Source: Paracidovorax anthurii (GTDB lineage Bacteria; Pseudomonadota; Gammaproteobacteria; Burkholderiales; Burkholderiaceae_C). From it: DNA of 41,536 nucleotides. The stretch lies in contig NZ_QLTA01000046.1 in the NCBI RefSeq assembly GCF_003269065.1, forward strand, positions 1 through 41,536. The letters run 5' to 3'. Below are positions 29,663 through 38,246 of the stretch, in pieces; the stretch's first letter is position 1, and each line of letters opens with the position of its first letter. The notes under the pieces were generated by a model. It did not search any database, was not told the origin of the DNA, and was given only the letters and a program-made list of their open reading frames with translations. The position numbers were made by a program, and so were the translations under genes.

Positions 29663-30340
29663 ATGGCAAAACACCTCGACCTTGAAGAACAAGAGCAAAT
29701 AGACCAACTCAAGCATTTCTGGAATGCCTGGGGCACCCTGATCAGTGGTGTATTGGTCGTTATCTTTGGCGGGATCGCTGCTTGGAATGGCTACCAGTAT
29801 TGGCAGAACCGCCAAGCGGGCCAAGCTGCAGCGCTGGCCGACGCCGTGCAATCCGCCGTCCAGGCTGGCGATGCGGCTCGTGCCAGCCAGGCGTTCGACG
29901 ATCTCAAGTCACGCTATGGCGGCACAACGCAGGCCGCCCAGGCGGGATTGACCACGGCAAAGGCCATGATTGATGGCGGCAATGTGGATGGAGCCAAGCC
30001 TGTCCTTGAATGGTTGGCTCAGAATGCGTCCGATGATGGCTATAAGGCACTTGCGAAGCTTCGTCTGGCGAGCGTTCTGGTAGATCAAAAATCTTATGAC
30101 GATGCAATGGTGCATCTCTCTGGCAAGTTCCCCCCCCAGTTCGATGCGGTGGTGGCTGATCGCAAAGGGGATGTGCTGGTGTTGCAGGGTAAGAAATCCG
30201 ACGCCGTGGCCGAATACCAAAAAGCCTATAAAGGCTTAGAAGAGGGGGCCGAATACCGCAGGCTGATTGACGTCAAGTTGGGGAGTCTTGGTGTTCAACT
30301 GCAGGCGAACGCTGTTGCTGCTGAAGGGGCTGGCAAGTGA
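29663..30340 (+). CDS. yfgM: YfgM-type membrane-anchored TPR protein
   Basis: YfgM is an inner-membrane partner of the SecYEG translocon and periplasmic chaperones in E. coli. The 225-residue protein begins MAKHLDLEEQEQIDQLKHFWNAWG, the family hallmark. A membrane helix (about 24-42, TLISGVLVVIFGGIAAWNGY) and periplasmic TPR-like helices follow, for example AGDAARASQAFDDLKSRYGGT and DDGYKALAKLRLASVLVDQKSYDDAMVHL. Its stop overlaps the bamB start by four bases (GTGA), so the two are coupled. A TACAAT lies in the end of hisS (29626-29631), but no -35 supports it. This gene is the link between tRNA charging and outer membrane biogenesis genes in the conserved order. Confidence 0.92.
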   Translation: MAKHLDLEEQEQIDQLKHFWNAWGTLISGVLVVIFGGIAAWNGYQYWQNRQAGQAAALADAVQSAVQAGDAARASQAFDDLKSRYGGTTQAAQAGLTTAKAMIDGGNVDGAKPVLEWLAQNASDDGYKALAKLRLASVLVDQKSYDDAMVHLSGKFPPQFDAVVADRKGDVLVLQGKKSDAVAEYQKAYKGLEEGAEYRRLIDVKLGSLGVQLQANAVAAEGAGK

Positions 30341-31509
30341 ACGTTGAGAACCATCCATTCCGGGCACTTTGTGTCCCCTCGTTACGTCGCAGCGGCTTGA
30401 TCCTCATGGTTGCTGCCGCAACGGCTCTTGGTGGTTGCTCTCTGTGGGGAGGTGCATCCAAGCCCAAGCCGGCCGACTTGGAGCCGGTAGTCCCAACCCT
30501 CGCGGTGCGGCAGGCATGGATTGCCAAAGTCGGAGAGATTGGTCGATTGCCCCTGGATGTTCACGCTAGCGGCAATGTGGTAACACTGGCCTCCGCGGAT
30601 GGAGTGGTTGCTGCCATTGATGCCCGTACCGGAGGCGATGTATGGCGTGTGGCAGTGGGTGAGCCACTCTCGGCAGGTGTGGGGAGTGATGGCAAATGGT
30701 CGGCGGTCGTGACGCAAACCAATCAACTGGTTGTGTTCTCTGGTGGTCGTGAGCTATGGCGCAAACCGTTGCCTGCTCAGGTTTATACCGCGCCCCTCGT
30801 GGCGGGTAACCGTGTATTTGTTCTGGCTGCGGATCGCTCTCTCTCTGCATACGATGCTGCCAATGGTGTGCGCTTGTGGAGCCAGCAGAGACCAGGCGAG
30901 CCCTTGGTATTGCGTCAGCAGGGTTTGCTCATTGCTGTGGGGGATACGTTGGTGGCGGGCATGTCGGGGCGCATGGTAGGGTTCAATCCCGACAACGGTA
31001 CGGTGCGCTGGGAAGCGCCTCTTGCCAGTCCTAGAGGTACCAATGATGTTGAGCGGTTGGTGGAATTGCTGGGGCATGTGAGCCGTGTTGGGGACAGTGT
31101 CTGTGCTCGTGCTTACCTTGCGACCGTGGGCTGTGTGGATGCGGCGCGAGGAACGGTGGCGTGGACTCAACCTGCGAGCGGTTCAGAAGGCATTCATGGC
31201 GATAGCAACATGCTTTTTGGTACCGAAGGCAATGGCACGGTGGTGGCATGGAAACGTCTTGATGGCTCTCGGGCATGGTCGTTCGACAAACTGAGATATC
31301 GCAAGCTCACTGCGCCTTTGCTGTTGGGGCGTTCTGTGGTGTTGGGAGATGATGCAGGGTTTGTGCATCTGCTCTCGCGCGAGGATGGTGCGCCTGTCAA
31401 CAGGCTTTCGACAGATGGCTCTGGTGTCGTTGCCGCACCCGTGGTTGCTGGAGACACTCTGGTGATCGTGACCCGCAATGGCGGTATCTACGGTTTCCGG
31501 CCTGAATGA
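30337..31509 (+). CDS. bamB: Outer membrane protein assembly factor BamB
   Basis: BamB is the beta-propeller lipoprotein of the BAM complex that inserts porins and other barrels into the outer membrane. The 390-residue precursor carries a signal peptide with lipobox ATALGGC and C34 as anchor. PQQ-like blade repeats follow, such as [44 protein letters not shown] and [19 protein letters not shown], ending in GGIYGFRPE. The start is GTG at 30337, coupled to yfgM. der follows after 31 bases. Compared with upstream genes the third codon positions are visibly richer in A/T. Confidence 0.96.
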   Translation: MNVENHPFRALCVPSLRRSGLILMVAAATALGGCSLWGGASKPKPADLEPVVPTLAVRQAWIAKVGEIGRLPLDVHASGNVVTLASADGVVAAIDARTGGDVWRVAVGEPLSAGVGSDGKWSAVVTQTNQLVVFSGGRELWRKPLPAQVYTAPLVAGNRVFVLAADRSLSAYDAANGVRLWSQQRPGEPLVLRQQGLLIAVGDTLVAGMSGRMVGFNPDNGTVRWEAPLASPRGTNDVERLVELLGHVSRVGDSVCARAYLATVGCVDAARGTVAWTQPASGSEGIHGDSNMLFGTEGNGTVVAWKRLDGSRAWSFDKLRYRKLTAPLLLGRSVVLGDDAGFVHLLSREDGAPVNRLSTDGSGVVAAPVVAGDTLVIVTRNGGIYGFRPE

Positions 31510-31540
31510 GTCATCCGGTACAGAACATGAGAATTTGCGG

Positions 31541-32884
31541 ATGAAGCCAGTCATCGCCTTGGTAGGGCGCCCCAATGTGGGTAAATCCACGCTTTTCAAT
31601 CGGCTCACCAAATCGCGGGATGCCATCGTCGCCGATTTTGCGGGGCTGACACGCGACAGGCACTATGGCAATGGCAAGCACGGCAAGCACGAATACATCG
31701 CGATAGATACCGGCGGCTTTGAGCCTGATGCGTCCTCTGGGATCTACCGCGAAATGGCCAAGCAGACGCAACAAGCCGTGGCGGAGGCAGATGTCGTCAT
31801 TTTTGTGGTGGATGTTCGGGCTGGATTGTCGGCGCAGGACCATGATATTGCGAACTATCTGAGGCGTCTGGGCAAACCCTGTCTGCTGGTAGGCAACAAA
31901 GCCGAGGGCATGCGTGAAGGTGTCCAGTTGGTAGAGTTCTACGAGTTGGGGCTAGGTGAGGTCTATCCCGTGTCGGCAGCCCACGGGCAAGGTATTCGCG
32001 GTCTGGTAGAGATGGCTCTTGCATCATTGCATTTGCCGGAACCAGACGACGACATGGAAGCTGATGGCGAGAAAACGATCAAATTGGCTGTGGCGGGCCG
32101 GCCAAACGTTGGCAAGTCCACGTTGATCAATACGTGGCTTGGTGAAGAGCGCCTCGTCGCTTTTGACATGCCCGGCACGACCCGAGATGCCATCTCGGTG
32201 CCATTCGAGAGAAATGGGCAGCGCTTCGAGCTCATTGATACAGCGGGCTTGCGCCGCAAGGGGAAAGTGTTCGAAGCAATCGAAAAGTTCTCAGTGGTCA
32301 AGACCTTGCAGGCCATCGAGTCCGCCAATGTCGTGCTCTTGTTGCTCGATGCAACCCAGGGTGTCACCGATCAGGATGCACACATCGCGGGCTATATCCT
32401 GGAGAGTGGTCGCGCCGTTGTGCTGGCAGTGAACAAATGGGATGCCGTGGATGACTATGGTCGCCAGCTTCTGGAGCGCTCCATTGAGTCCCGTTTGTCT
32501 TTCCTGAAATTTGCATCTTTGCACTTCGTGTCAGCTAAGAAGCGTCAAGGGTTAGGACCGTTGTGGACTTCGATTGCTCAGGCCCACAAGTCGGCAACTT
32601 GCAAGATGCCTACGCCGTTATTGACCAGATTGCTCTTGGAGGCTGTTCAATTTCAGGCTCCGAAGCGGGCTGGGATGTCTCGCCCTAAGCTGCGCTATGC
32701 CCATCAAGGGGGAATGAACCCGCCAGTGATCGTCATCCACGGGAACGCGCTTGAGCATGTCACTGATGCGTACAAGCGCTTTCTGGAGGGGCGATTCCGC
32801 AAGGAGTTCGATCTTGTGGGGACACCTTTGCGCATTGAGATGAAGACCTCGCGCAATCCATTTGCCGATGGTGTCGATTCATAG
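31541..32884 (+). CDS. der: Ribosome-assembly GTPase Der (EngA)
   Basis: Der is an essential double GTPase needed for 50S subunit maturation. The 447-residue protein starts [20 protein letters not shown] and has a second P-loop [12 protein letters not shown] at about residue 186. Both domains show the G3/G4 signatures (DTGG with [15 protein letters not shown] with NKWDAVDD). A KH-like C-terminal domain (about 365-445) ends it. The start at 31541 is chosen because the upstream in-frame codons from 31478 lie within bamB and lack family resemblance. The ribosome site is weak. It closes the block ndk to der conserved with E. coli. Confidence 0.97.
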   Translation: MKPVIALVGRPNVGKSTLFNRLTKSRDAIVADFAGLTRDRHYGNGKHGKHEYIAIDTGGFEPDASSGIYREMAKQTQQAVAEADVVIFVVDVRAGLSAQDHDIANYLRRLGKPCLLVGNKAEGMREGVQLVEFYELGLGEVYPVSAAHGQGIRGLVEMALASLHLPEPDDDMEADGEKTIKLAVAGRPNVGKSTLINTWLGEERLVAFDMPGTTRDAISVPFERNGQRFELIDTAGLRRKGKVFEAIEKFSVVKTLQAIESANVVLLLLDATQGVTDQDAHIAGYILESGRAVVLAVNKWDAVDDYGRQLLERSIESRLSFLKFASLHFVSAKKRQGLGPLWTSIAQAHKSATCKMPTPLLTRLLLEAVQFQAPKRAGMSRPKLRYAHQGGMNPPVIVIHGNALEHVTDAYKRFLEGRFRKEFDLVGTPLRIEMKTSRNPFADGVDS

Positions 32885-32927
32885 GCTTATTTGCCGGCGA
32901 GTGTCCCGCCTTGTCCAATGGGATGAA

Positions 32928-32955
32928 TTGCTGTGGTAAGGTGCAGCTTTACAAC
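32928..32955 (+). promoter_or_regulatory. Candidate hfq promoter
   Basis: TTGCTG (32928-32933) and TACAAC (32950-32955) are separated by 16 bases in the 96-base der-hfq gap. Transcription would begin near 32962, giving a short leader. The hexamers are imperfect. Confidence 0.35.
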
Positions 32956-32980
32956 AATATTCCTGAACACGGAGAATATC

Positions 32981-33232
32981 GTGAGCAACAAAGGCCAACT
33001 TCTTCAAGACCCCTTCCTGAATGCACTGCGTCGTGAGCATGTGCCGGTTTCCATCTACTTGGTGAACGGCATCAAGCTTCAAGGGCAGATTGAATCTTTC
33101 GATCAGTACGTGGTGCTTCTTCGAAACACTGTGACGCAGATGGTCTATAAGCACGCCATCTCTACTATCGTTCCAGGGCGTGCTGTCAATTTTTCAACAG
33201 CTGAGCCTACCGGCTCCGATGCTGGCTCTTGA
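32981..33232 (+). CDS. hfq: RNA chaperone Hfq
   Basis: Hfq is the hexameric Sm-like protein that pairs small RNAs with target mRNAs. The 83-residue protein is short but complete. It begins (V/M)[41 protein letters not shown], with the proximal RNA-site glutamine Q9 in LLQDPFLN, and [10 protein letters not shown] carries the Sm2 lysine-histidine pair. The C-terminal tail is only about ten residues after the core. The start is GTG at 32981 with GGAG seven bases upstream. hflX-hflK-hflC follow, as in E. coli. A strong hairpin lies between its stop and hflX. Confidence 0.97.
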   Translation: MSNKGQLLQDPFLNALRREHVPVSIYLVNGIKLQGQIESFDQYVVLLRNTVTQMVYKHAISTIVPGRAVNFSTAEPTGSDAGS

Positions 33233-33253
33233 CGGCTTAGAGTGGTTTTGATC

Positions 33254-33278
33254 CAGACTGACGAGGTTCGTCAGTCTG
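33254..33278 (+). promoter_or_regulatory. Strong hairpin between hfq and hflX
   Basis: CAGACTGACG (33254-33263) and CGTCAGTCTG (33269-33278) form a perfect 10-bp stem with an AGGTT loop, ending ten bases before the TTG start of hflX. Only AAAAATT follows, no U-tract. It may act as a partial terminator or mRNA end for hfq, or control entry of ribosomes on hflX, whose start has no other ribosome site. Confidence 0.6.
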
Positions 33279-33288
33279 AAAAATTGTC

Positions 33289-34461
33289 TTGAGTTCTTCC
33301 CCATCTTTTGAAAGCCGTGCCGCCCCTGCAATACTTGTGGGGGTGGATTTCGGTGCTCCTCACTTCGACTCCGCTCTGGAGGAGCTTGGCCTTTTGGCCC
33401 AAACTGCGGGCTTGGATCCTGTAGCCCGTTTGACTTGCAAGCGCAAGGCGCCCGATGCTGCGTTGTTTGTGGGTAGTGGCAAGGCCGATGAGATTCGCAT
33501 GCTCGCACAGATGCATGGCGCTGTGGAGGTGCTTTTTGATCAGGCGCTGAGTCCTGCGCAGCAGCGCAATCTCGAGCGGCATTTGGAGTTGCCAGTCAAT
33601 GACCGTACTTTGCTCATCCTTGAAATCTTCGCGCAGCGTGCACGAAGTCACGAGGGGAAGCTGCAGGTCGAGCTGGCACGGCTGCAATATTTGAGCACCC
33701 GATTGGTTCGGCGCTGGTCTCACTTGGAGCGTCAGCGCGGCGGTATTGGTACTCGCGGTGGTCCGGGCGAAACGCAGATCGAGTTGGATCGTCGGATGAT
33801 TGGCGAGGCGATCAAGCGAACGCGTGATCGGCTCCAAAAGGTCAAACGGCAGCGGGCGACACAGAGGCGGCAGCGTGAGCGCAGAGATGCCTTCAACATT
33901 TCTTTGGTGGGTTACACCAATGCGGGTAAGTCCACTCTGTTCAATGCCCTTGTAAAAGCAAGAGCGTATGCGGCGAATCAGCTTTTCGCCACGTTGGACA
34001 CTACGACTCGGCAGCTGTACCTGGGAGAGGTAGAGGGAACGGTTTCTCTGTCGGATACCGTTGGCTTCATACGGGATCTGCCGCACGGGTTGGTTGATGC
34101 ATTCCAAGCCACTCTTCAGGAGGCTGTCGATGCAGACTTGTTGATGCATGTTGTGGATGCAGCCAGTCCGGATTTCCCTGAGCAGATCGTGCAAGTTCAG
34201 GAAGTTATAAGGGAGATCGGGGCGGATCATGTGCCTCAAGTGCTGGTGTTCAATAAGTTGGACGCCATGCCCCCAGAGAAGCAACCTTTTGTGTTGCAGG
34301 ATGTATATGAGTGGAGTGGGCGGCAAATCCCGAGGCTGTTTGTGAGCGCTCGCTTGGGGTCGGGTCTTCCGGAGTTGCGCATGCAACTGGCTGCAGCTGT
34401 CATGGCTGCACGAAATAAGCCCATGACCCCTTGTGCCGATGCTGAATTCCCAGTGGACTGA
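33289..34461 (+). CDS. hflX: Ribosome-rescue GTPase HflX
   Basis: HflX is a GTPase that splits stalled 70S ribosomes, for example after heat stress. The 390-residue protein has an N-terminal nucleotide-binding-like domain (ILVGVDFGAPHFDSALEELGLL, KADEIRMLAQ). A helical linker carries the family signature ERQRGGIGTRGGPGETQIELDRR. The G domain has GYTNAGKSTLFN, LSDTVGFIRDLPHGLVDAFQATL and FNKLD. The start is a TTG at 33289 (MSSSPSFESRAAP), with no Shine-Dalgarno between it and the preceding hairpin; no better in-frame start exists nearby. hflK follows after 57 bases. Confidence 0.94.
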   Translation: MSSSPSFESRAAPAILVGVDFGAPHFDSALEELGLLAQTAGLDPVARLTCKRKAPDAALFVGSGKADEIRMLAQMHGAVEVLFDQALSPAQQRNLERHLELPVNDRTLLILEIFAQRARSHEGKLQVELARLQYLSTRLVRRWSHLERQRGGIGTRGGPGETQIELDRRMIGEAIKRTRDRLQKVKRQRATQRRQRERRDAFNISLVGYTNAGKSTLFNALVKARAYAANQLFATLDTTTRQLYLGEVEGTVSLSDTVGFIRDLPHGLVDAFQATLQEAVDADLLMHVVDAASPDFPEQIVQVQEVIREIGADHVPQVLVFNKLDAMPPEKQPFVLQDVYEWSGRQIPRLFVSARLGSGLPELRMQLAAAVMAARNKPMTPCADAEFPVD

Positions 34462-34518
34462 GATCAGTTGGGCACAATGCTGGAAGATCTATCTGCTCGA
34501 AAATAAGAGACTTATTGC

Positions 34519-35871
34519 ATGAATCCATCTATCAGAGCCCGGCGTTGGGTGGTGATGCCTAAGCGCATCCGGGGCATGTTCAATTTGAATGACCCTCGGT
34601 GGGGGCGTGGCGACGATAAGGCGGATGGTGGCCGTTCCGACTCTGATCGGCCTGCTCCGCCCTCTGGTGGGCGTGGTCGGGATTCGCAGGGGCAACCTCC
34701 TGATTTGGATGAGCTGTGGCGGGATCTGAACAGGAGGCTCAGCGGACTTTTCGGAGGGCGCAATGGTGGTGGACGAGGGCCGTCGAATGGTCCTCCGGGA
34801 GGATTCCAGCCTGATATGAGAAATACGGGAGTCGGTCTTGGCTTGATTGCTGCGATTGCGGTTCTCATCTGGCTGGGTTCTGGCTTTTTTATTGTGCAAG
34901 AAGGCCAGCAAGCCGTCATTACCCAATTTGGCAAATACAAAGGTACGGTCAATGCTGGTTTCAATTGGCGCTTGCCCTATCCCATACAACGTCATGAGCT
35001 TGTGTTTGTAACCCAGATCCGCTCCGCGGATGTGGGTAGAGACAGTGTCATCAAGAGCACAGGTCTGCGAGAGTCAGCGATGCTGACGGAAGATGAGAAT
35101 ATCGTAGAGATCAAGTTCGCGGTTCAGTACCGCCTGAGCGATGCACGTGCGTGGTTATTCGAAAGTCGAAATCCTGCCGATGCAGTCGTGCAGGCAGCAG
35201 AGACTGCAGTGCGGGAGATTGTTGGCAAGATGCGGATGGATACGGCGCTGGCTGAAGAGCGTGACCAGATTGCTCCCCGCGTGCGTGCGCTTATGCAGAC
35301 TATTCTTGACCGCTACAAAGTGGGGGTAGAGGTTGTGGGCATCAATTTGCAGCAGGGTGGTGTGCGACCACCTGAACAGGTGCAGGCAGCTTTTGATGAC
35401 GTTCTCAAGGCAGGGCAGGAGCGAGAGCGAGCCAAGAATGAAGCCCAAGCCTATGCAAATGATGTTATTCCGCGTGCTGTGGGCTCTGCTTCAAGGTTGA
35501 CCGAAGAGGCTGCAGCGTATAAGGCGCGGATTGTTGCACAGGCGCAAGGCGATGCTCAGCGCTTTAGTTCCGTTCTGATGGAATACCAAAAAGCACCGCA
35601 GGTGACTCGTGATCGGATGTATCTCGAAACCATGCAGCAGATCTATACGAATGTGACCAAGGTATTGGTCGAGTCTCGGCAGGGTTCCAACTTGCTGTAT
35701 ATGCCATTGGACAAGATCATGCAGAACGTGTCTCAAGGTGGTGTCGCTATACCGCCTGAGGCACCTCCAGCCTCCTCATCTTCGTCAGTGCCGTCCAGTG
35801 CGTCCCAGGCGTTTCCTGTTGATCCCCGTGCAAGGGATACTAGTCGTACCCGTGATCGCGAGTCACGCTAG
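34519..35871 (+). CDS. hflK: HflK, FtsH protease modulator (SPFH family)
   Basis: HflK and HflC form a large periplasm-exposed cage around FtsH and tune its proteolysis of membrane proteins. The 450-residue protein has a Gly/Arg/Pro-rich cytoplasmic leader (about 20-100, FNLNDPRWGRGDDKADGG...). One membrane helix follows (about 105-125, LGLIAAIAVLIWLGSGFFIV), then the SPFH domain (VQEGQQAVITQFGKYKGTVNAGFNWRLPYP). A long helix (EERDQIAPRVRALMQTIL...AQAQGDAQRF) and a Ser/Pro tail end it. The ATG at 34519 is the first; MFNLNDPRW at about residue 20 is an alternative, since neither has a strong ribosome site. hflC starts nine bases after the stop. Confidence 0.94.
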   Translation: MNPSIRARRWVVMPKRIRGMFNLNDPRWGRGDDKADGGRSDSDRPAPPSGGRGRDSQGQPPDLDELWRDLNRRLSGLFGGRNGGGRGPSNGPPGGFQPDMRNTGVGLGLIAAIAVLIWLGSGFFIVQEGQQAVITQFGKYKGTVNAGFNWRLPYPIQRHELVFVTQIRSADVGRDSVIKSTGLRESAMLTEDENIVEIKFAVQYRLSDARAWLFESRNPADAVVQAAETAVREIVGKMRMDTALAEERDQIAPRVRALMQTILDRYKVGVEVVGINLQQGGVRPPEQVQAAFDDVLKAGQERERAKNEAQAYANDVIPRAVGSASRLTEEAAAYKARIVAQAQGDAQRFSSVLMEYQKAPQVTRDRMYLETMQQIYTNVTKVLVESRQGSNLLYMPLDKIMQNVSQGGVAIPPEAPPASSSSSVPSSASQAFPVDPRARDTSRTRDRESR

Positions 35872-35880
35872 GAGAGAGTT

Positions 35881-36774
35881 GTGAACAGAGTTGGATTTAT
35901 CGTTTCCTCCCTCCTTGTCTTGCTAGCGCTGCTCAGTTCAACATTGTTTGTAGTGGATCAGCGCCAGTTTGGCGTTGTCTATCAGTTGGGGCAGATCAAG
36001 GAGGTCATCACTGAGCCTGGACTCAATTTCAAGATGCCTCCGCCGTTTCAAAATGTACGTTACATCGACAAACGGCTTTTGACTTTGGATAGCACCGATA
36101 CGGAGTCCATGCTGACTGCAGAAAAACAGCGTGTGGTGATCGACTGGTATGTCCGCTGGCGTATCTCCGATCCCTCAGAGTACATTCGTAACGTAGGACT
36201 TGACGAAAATTCTGGGGCTTTGCAGTTGAATCGAGTGGTCCGCAATGCTTTTCAAGAAGAAATCAATCGCCGCACGGTAAAGGAGTTGCTCTCTCTCAAG
36301 CGTGATGCGCTCATGTCTGATGTCAAGCGTGAGGTGCTTGAAGTGGTTAAGGGGGCAAAGCCATGGGGAGTGGATGTTGTTGACGTTCGAATCACTCGCG
36401 TGGACTATGTTGAAGCCATCACGGAGTCTGTCTATAGGCGGATGGAGGCAGAACGCAAGCGAGTAGCTAACGAATTGCGTTCGACGGGGGCTGCTGAAGG
36501 TGAAAAGATCCGTGCTGATGCGGATCGGCAGAGAGAAATAACGATTGCCAATGCCTACAGAGATGCTCAGAAGATTAAAGGTGAAGGTGATGCTGAAGCC
36601 GCCCGAGTCTATGCAGAGGCATTTGGCAAGGATCCACAATTTGCGCAGTTCTATCGGAGTCTTGAAGCCTACAAATCGAGTTTTAGCAAGAAAAGTGACG
36701 TGATGATTGTTGATCCAGCCTCTACGGAGTTTTTCAAGAACTTTCGAGGCGGGGCTTCTGGCGCGCGGAATTGA
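35881..36774 (+). CDS. hflC: HflC, FtsH protease modulator (SPFH family)
   Basis: HflC is the partner of HflK in the FtsH-regulating membrane complex. The 297-residue protein has a signal-anchor helix (about 4-24, VGFIVSSLLVLLALLSSTLFVV), the SPFH domain (DQRQFGVVYQLGQIKEVITEPGLNFKMPPPFQNV) and a long C-terminal helix with AEGEKIRADADRQREITIANAYRDAQKIKGEGDAEAARVYAEAFG. The start is GTG at 35881 with AGGAGAG six bases upstream. The protein appears complete. Genes that often follow in beta-proteobacteria (a short DUF2065 protein, hisZ, purA) are absent; a degraded IS begins about 40 bases beyond the stop. AT content here is clearly higher than at the left of the window. Confidence 0.94.
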   Translation: MNRVGFIVSSLLVLLALLSSTLFVVDQRQFGVVYQLGQIKEVITEPGLNFKMPPPFQNVRYIDKRLLTLDSTDTESMLTAEKQRVVIDWYVRWRISDPSEYIRNVGLDENSGALQLNRVVRNAFQEEINRRTVKELLSLKRDALMSDVKREVLEVVKGAKPWGVDVVDVRITRVDYVEAITESVYRRMEAERKRVANELRSTGAAEGEKIRADADRQREITIANAYRDAQKIKGEGDAEAARVYAEAFGKDPQFAQFYRSLEAYKSSFSKKSDVMIVDPASTEFFKNFRGGASGARN

Positions 36775-36879
36775 ACGTTGGTTTGGCCGCGTTTTCCAGT
36801 AGATGGGCTGTTTCTGACCTGCTCGGTTTCTCCGAGACATTGATATCTAGGAAGATGGCTCCTATCGGAAGAGGAGCCC

Positions 36880-37159
36880 ATGAAGAAGAGTCGATTCTCA
36901 GAAGAGCAGATGGGCAGATGGGCAGATGGTGACGATCCTGCGCGAGGCAGATCGCACGACGGTGGCCGAGGCCGCCAAGAAGCACACGGTCAGTGATGCC
37001 ACGATCTACGCCTGGCGTAAACACTTTGGGCAGATGGAAGCGGCCGATGTCAAACGGCTCAAGGCGCTGGAACTTGAAAACAGCCGCCTGAAAAAGTTGC
37101 TGGCCGAGCGGGATCTCGACGTCGAGATCCTCAAGGAGATCAACGCAAAAAAATGGTGA
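36880..37159 (+). pseudogene. IS3 orfA, frameshifted by an 8-bp repeat expansion
   Basis: orfA encodes the helix-turn-helix half of an IS3 transposase. The start ATG (36880) gives MKKSRFSEEQM, then the frame is lost in three tandem copies of the octamer (G/A)GCAGATG (36905-36928). Downstream the proper frame resumes as MVTILREADRTTVAEAAKKHTVSDATIYAWRKHFGQ with a leucine-zipper tail (LKALELENSRLKKLLAERDLDVEILKEINAKKW). Two extra repeat copies, 16 bases, account exactly for the frame change. The protein cannot be made whole. Confidence 0.8.
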
Positions 37160-37880
37160 GCCCGCTGGCGCGGCGCAAGCAGTTGGACGTCGTGCGTGCA
37201 CGGGGCTGAGTCTGCGCCGCGCCTGCGGGCTGATCGGCATGTCCCGGGCCACGCCCAGCTACCAGCTGCGCCTGCCGGCAAAAGATGCGCAGGTGCTAGC
37301 GGCTATGCAGGAGCTCTCTGCATAATACCCGCGCTATGACTACCGCCGCATTCGCATCTTCTTGCGCCGCAAGGGTTTCGAGCTGAGCTGGTCGTACACG
37401 CATCGCCTCTGGCGTCAAGCCGGCCTGCTGGTGCCCAGGAAACGTCCGCGCAAGCGCATCGCCTCGGCGCGCCCACGCGTCCACACCCCGTTCAAGGCCA
37501 ACATGGTCTGGGCTTATGACTTTGTCTTCGACACCACGGCCAACGGCCAACAGATCAAGTGCCTGACCGTCGTGGATGAATACACCCGCGAGTGCTTGGC
37601 CATCGACGTGGCCGGCGCCATTCGCTCCAAGCGCGTGATCGAGGTGCTGTCACGGCTGGTGAGCCTACATGGCGCGCCGCTGTTCATGCGCTTGGACAAC
37701 GGTCCGGAGTTCGTCAGCCACGCCATCCTGGAGTGGATCGCGCATTCGGGCATCGCCACCGTGCTCAACGATCCCGGCAAGCCCTGGCGAACGGCACTGA
37801 CGAGAGCTTCAACGGCAAGTTCCGCGACGAGTGTCTGTCCATCGAGTGGTTCTGCTCGCGCCGCGAAGCCGCTGTCCTGA
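37153..37880 (+). pseudogene. IS3 orfB transposase, multiply broken and truncated
   Basis: orfB is the DDE-integrase half. Translation from ATG 37153 (MVSPLARRKQLDVVRARG) fails at a GGGG run (37202-37205) that needs one more G. The next frame reads LSLRRACGLIGMSRATPSYQLRLP and then meets TAA at 37323-37325 where the family has a glutamine. The core PFKANMVWAYDFVFDTTANG...RLDNGPEFVS is in frame until 37786-37790 (PW|QNGTDESFNGKFRDEC), where another base is missing. The reading ends in REAAVL at the border of the neighbouring IS. The DDE residues are all recognisable but never in one frame. Confidence 0.8.
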
Positions 37881-37906
37881 TGACCTGCCCCCTCCCGCCG
37901 AACCAA
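37881..37906 (+). repeat. Left terminal inverted repeat of the intact IS3-family element
   Basis: It pairs with 39111-39136 (22 of 26 matches; the first twelve, TGACCTGCCCCC, are identical). It starts with TG, as IS3-family ends do. Confidence 0.85.
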
Positions 37907-37947
37907 CCTGACCGAGAGAAGTCCGTTCCTTTTGGAGAATGACGGAC

Positions 37948-38214
37948 ATGAGAACAAGCAAGTACAGCGAGCAGCAGATCATTGGCTTTCTGAACCGCGC
38001 CACCGCCGGCGAGCCCGTGGCCGAGCTGTGCCGCAAGGAGGGCTTCAGCCAGCCCACCTTCTACAAGTGGCGCGCCAAGTACGGCGGCCTGCAGGTCAGT
38101 GAGGCCGCGCGTCTGCGCGAGCTCGAAGGCGAGAACGCCAAGCTCAAGAAGCTGCTGGCCGAGGCCATGCTGGACATCAACGCACTCAAGGGCGTCTTTG
38201 GCGTAAAGCGCTAG
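37948..38214 (+). CDS. IS3-family transposase OrfA
   Basis: The 88-residue protein binds the element's ends. It starts MRTSKYSEQQIIGFLNRATAGEPVAELCRKEGFSQPTFYKWRAKYGG, a HTH_Tnp_1 helix-turn-helix, followed by a leucine zipper (ARLRELEGENAKLKKLLAEAMLDINALKGVFG). GGAG lies ten bases before ATG 37948; an ATG at 37939 is too close to it. orfB lies in another frame just downstream, so the working transposase is probably an OrfAB fusion made by ribosomal frameshifting near the orfA end, as in other IS3 elements. No lesion is seen. Confidence 0.88.
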   Translation: MRTSKYSEQQIIGFLNRATAGEPVAELCRKEGFSQPTFYKWRAKYGGLQVSEAARLRELEGENAKLKKLLAEAMLDINALKGVFGVKR

Positions 38215-38246
38215 CCCCACAGGCGCGCAGAGAAGCGGCGCGTCGC

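Larger units (their letters stand above)
36815..37880 (+). mobile_element. IS3-family element, truncated copy 1
   Basis: This copy holds orfA and most of orfB of an IS3-family element, lacking its right end. The left end is placed at TGACCTGCTCGG (36815) because the intact neighbour begins TGACCTGCCCCC; this is inference. The right side stops exactly at the first base of the next element. At least four lesions are visible: a 16-base insertion in orfA, two one-base losses and a nonsense codon in orfB. It is long inactive. Its position directly after hflC marks the boundary of the conserved region. Confidence 0.75.
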
